A stretch of DNA of 5,855 nt from NCBI GenBank assembly GCA_012516225.1, contig JAAYWX010000283.1, positions 1 to 5,855 on the forward strand, written 5' to 3'. The stretch is from Clostridiales bacterium. Lineage in GTDB: Bacteria > Bacillota > Clostridia > Oscillospirales > Oscillospiraceae. Below, piece after piece: positions 5,157-5,855 of the stretch (positions are counted from its first letter, which is position 1; every line of letters begins with the position of its first letter). The position numbers and the translations under genes were made by a program. The notes beneath the pieces were generated by a model. It worked only from the letters and a program-made list of their open reading frames with translations, did not search any database and was not told where the DNA came from.

Positions 5157-5855
5157 TTAAGCGGAAGATTTCCCGAACAGTCCGCAGGTAACTGTTTCAT
5201 TCTTGAAATCCGCATATAAGCTAAGCGGTCTTTCCGGATTTGTTTCATAGACTCTCACAGTATCCAAAGGGTTCTGAAGGTCAGGGAGAATGCTGCTCAG
5301 AATAGATTGTTCTGCCGCCCAAAAATCTTTGTTGAAAACACAGGGGGATTTTCCCTGCCTGCTCATAATGGCGACATAGAACATTTCGGACTCCACCAAA
5401 TCCTGAAACATATGGCTTCCATAGGACAGTTCCGGCATGAAGCCGATTTCGGCATCCTCATATTCGCAGATTACGCTGAAATTTGAGATATCGGAAAAGT
5501 TGACTGCAACGCCGAGTTCCGGAGAAGAGGTGCCTATACGACCGGGGCTGATTAGCATAAGCTTTTTTCCGCTGCCTGCATAGTATCGGTTTATTTTTCC
5601 GATTATACCGGCTATCAGGCTTTTCCTGTTATAGGGAAGCGCATGGTAGCCGCTTGAATCGATATATACTGCTACGTCTATGCTGATTTTGGCACTGTTT
5701 CCCATAAATGTCCTGCTCACCCAAAACAACATGTCTTCTTTTGAAATTTCAGGTATGTTCTGATTTGCGGCAGTTTCCCAGACACAGAGAGGTCGGCACT
5801 GAAGCAGATTTATAACAAAGGAGCCGTCTTCTTTGAAATTCAGCGTATATTCAAT
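5157..5855 (-). CDS. PEP/pyruvate-binding (PPDK_N-like) domain protein, C-terminal part (5' end outside window)
   Basis: The frame is open from the right edge, ends with TAA at 5159-5157 and gives 232 residues. Two stretches identify it. The first visible residues, IEYTLNFKEDG...VINLLQCRPL, match the end of a PPDK_N ATP-grasp domain (usual form LQxRPL). Later, LISPGRIGTSSPELGV, NFSDISNFSVI and SYGSHMFQDLVES match the module that follows it in a family of PEP-synthase-related proteins (typical GPGRWGSSDPWLG and GSHFFQ forms). Family enzymes transfer phosphate between ATP and pyruvate/PEP through a separate histidine domain, which is not present here; relatives of this shape are often uncharacterised. 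The methionine at 5732 is internal, since upstream in-frame residues belong to the family. It converges on the LysM gene with a 46-base gap. Substrate and partner are unknown. Confidence 0.7.
   Translation of the reverse strand: MEYTLNFKEDGSFVINLLQCRPLCVWETAANQNIPEISKEDMLFWVSRTFMGNSAKISIDVAVYIDSSGYHALPYNRKSLIAGIIGKINRYYAGSGKKLMLISPGRIGTSSPELGVAVNFSDISNFSVICEYEDAEIGFMPELSYGSHMFQDLVESEMFYVAIMSRQGKSPCVFNKDFWAAEQSILSSILPDLQNPLDTVRVYETNPERPLSLYADFKNETVTCGLFGKSSA

Noticed and set aside
4583..5248. 221-residue open frame on the - strand
   Set aside because: It lies antisense across the well-supported GH18 domain and the terminator, shows no recognisable domain and is rich in Cys, Arg and His as shadow frames often are.

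Overview
The window looks like chromosome from a motile, endospore-forming Bacillota, most likely a member of Clostridia. The signs are the pairing of Gram-positive type flagellar rod genes with cheC, cheD and a CheV-type coupling protein, a LysM-GH18 enzyme of the spore SleL/YaaH type, strong purine-rich ribosome binding sites and a moderate-to-low GC content judged by eye. I cannot name the genus from sequence alone.

Layout. Positions 1-3196 hold a co-directional flagellar/chemotaxis block on the + strand: the 3' end of one flagellar rod/hook-type protein, a complete second one, cheC, cheD (overlapping cheC by ATGA) and a CheW-receiver fusion (CheV). A strong intrinsic terminator at 3238-3277 closes it. 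A single-gene tRNA-Arg(CCG) unit follows on the - strand, with its own extended -10 promoter (3451-3479) and a terminator built into a 26-bp near-perfect inverted repeat (3298-3353). Next comes about 400 bases without an intact gene, holding a possible decayed reading frame and a plausible + strand promoter. Then a 426-residue protein with two LysM domains and a GH18 domain (3830-5110) converges, over a shared hairpin, on the C-terminal part of a PEP/pyruvate-binding (PPDK_N-like) protein that enters from the right edge on the - strand.

How the genes work together. The rod proteins belong to the axial part of the flagellar basal body. CheC (CheY-P phosphatase), CheD (receptor glutamine deamidase that partners CheC) and CheV (coupling protein with a phosphorylatable receiver) together form the adaptation side of Bacillus/Thermotoga-type chemotaxis. 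The LysM-GH18 enzyme and the PEP/pyruvate-binding protein are unrelated neighbours beyond the tRNA.

Main anomaly. cheC carries two in-frame stop codons (TAG at 1371, TGA at 1383) only 12 bases apart. They fall in the linker between its two pseudo-symmetric halves, while the frame, the total length and both phosphatase motifs are otherwise intact. TAG and TGA end other genes in this window, so this is not simple code reassignment. I found no CRISPR array, transposase, phage gene or clearly new system.
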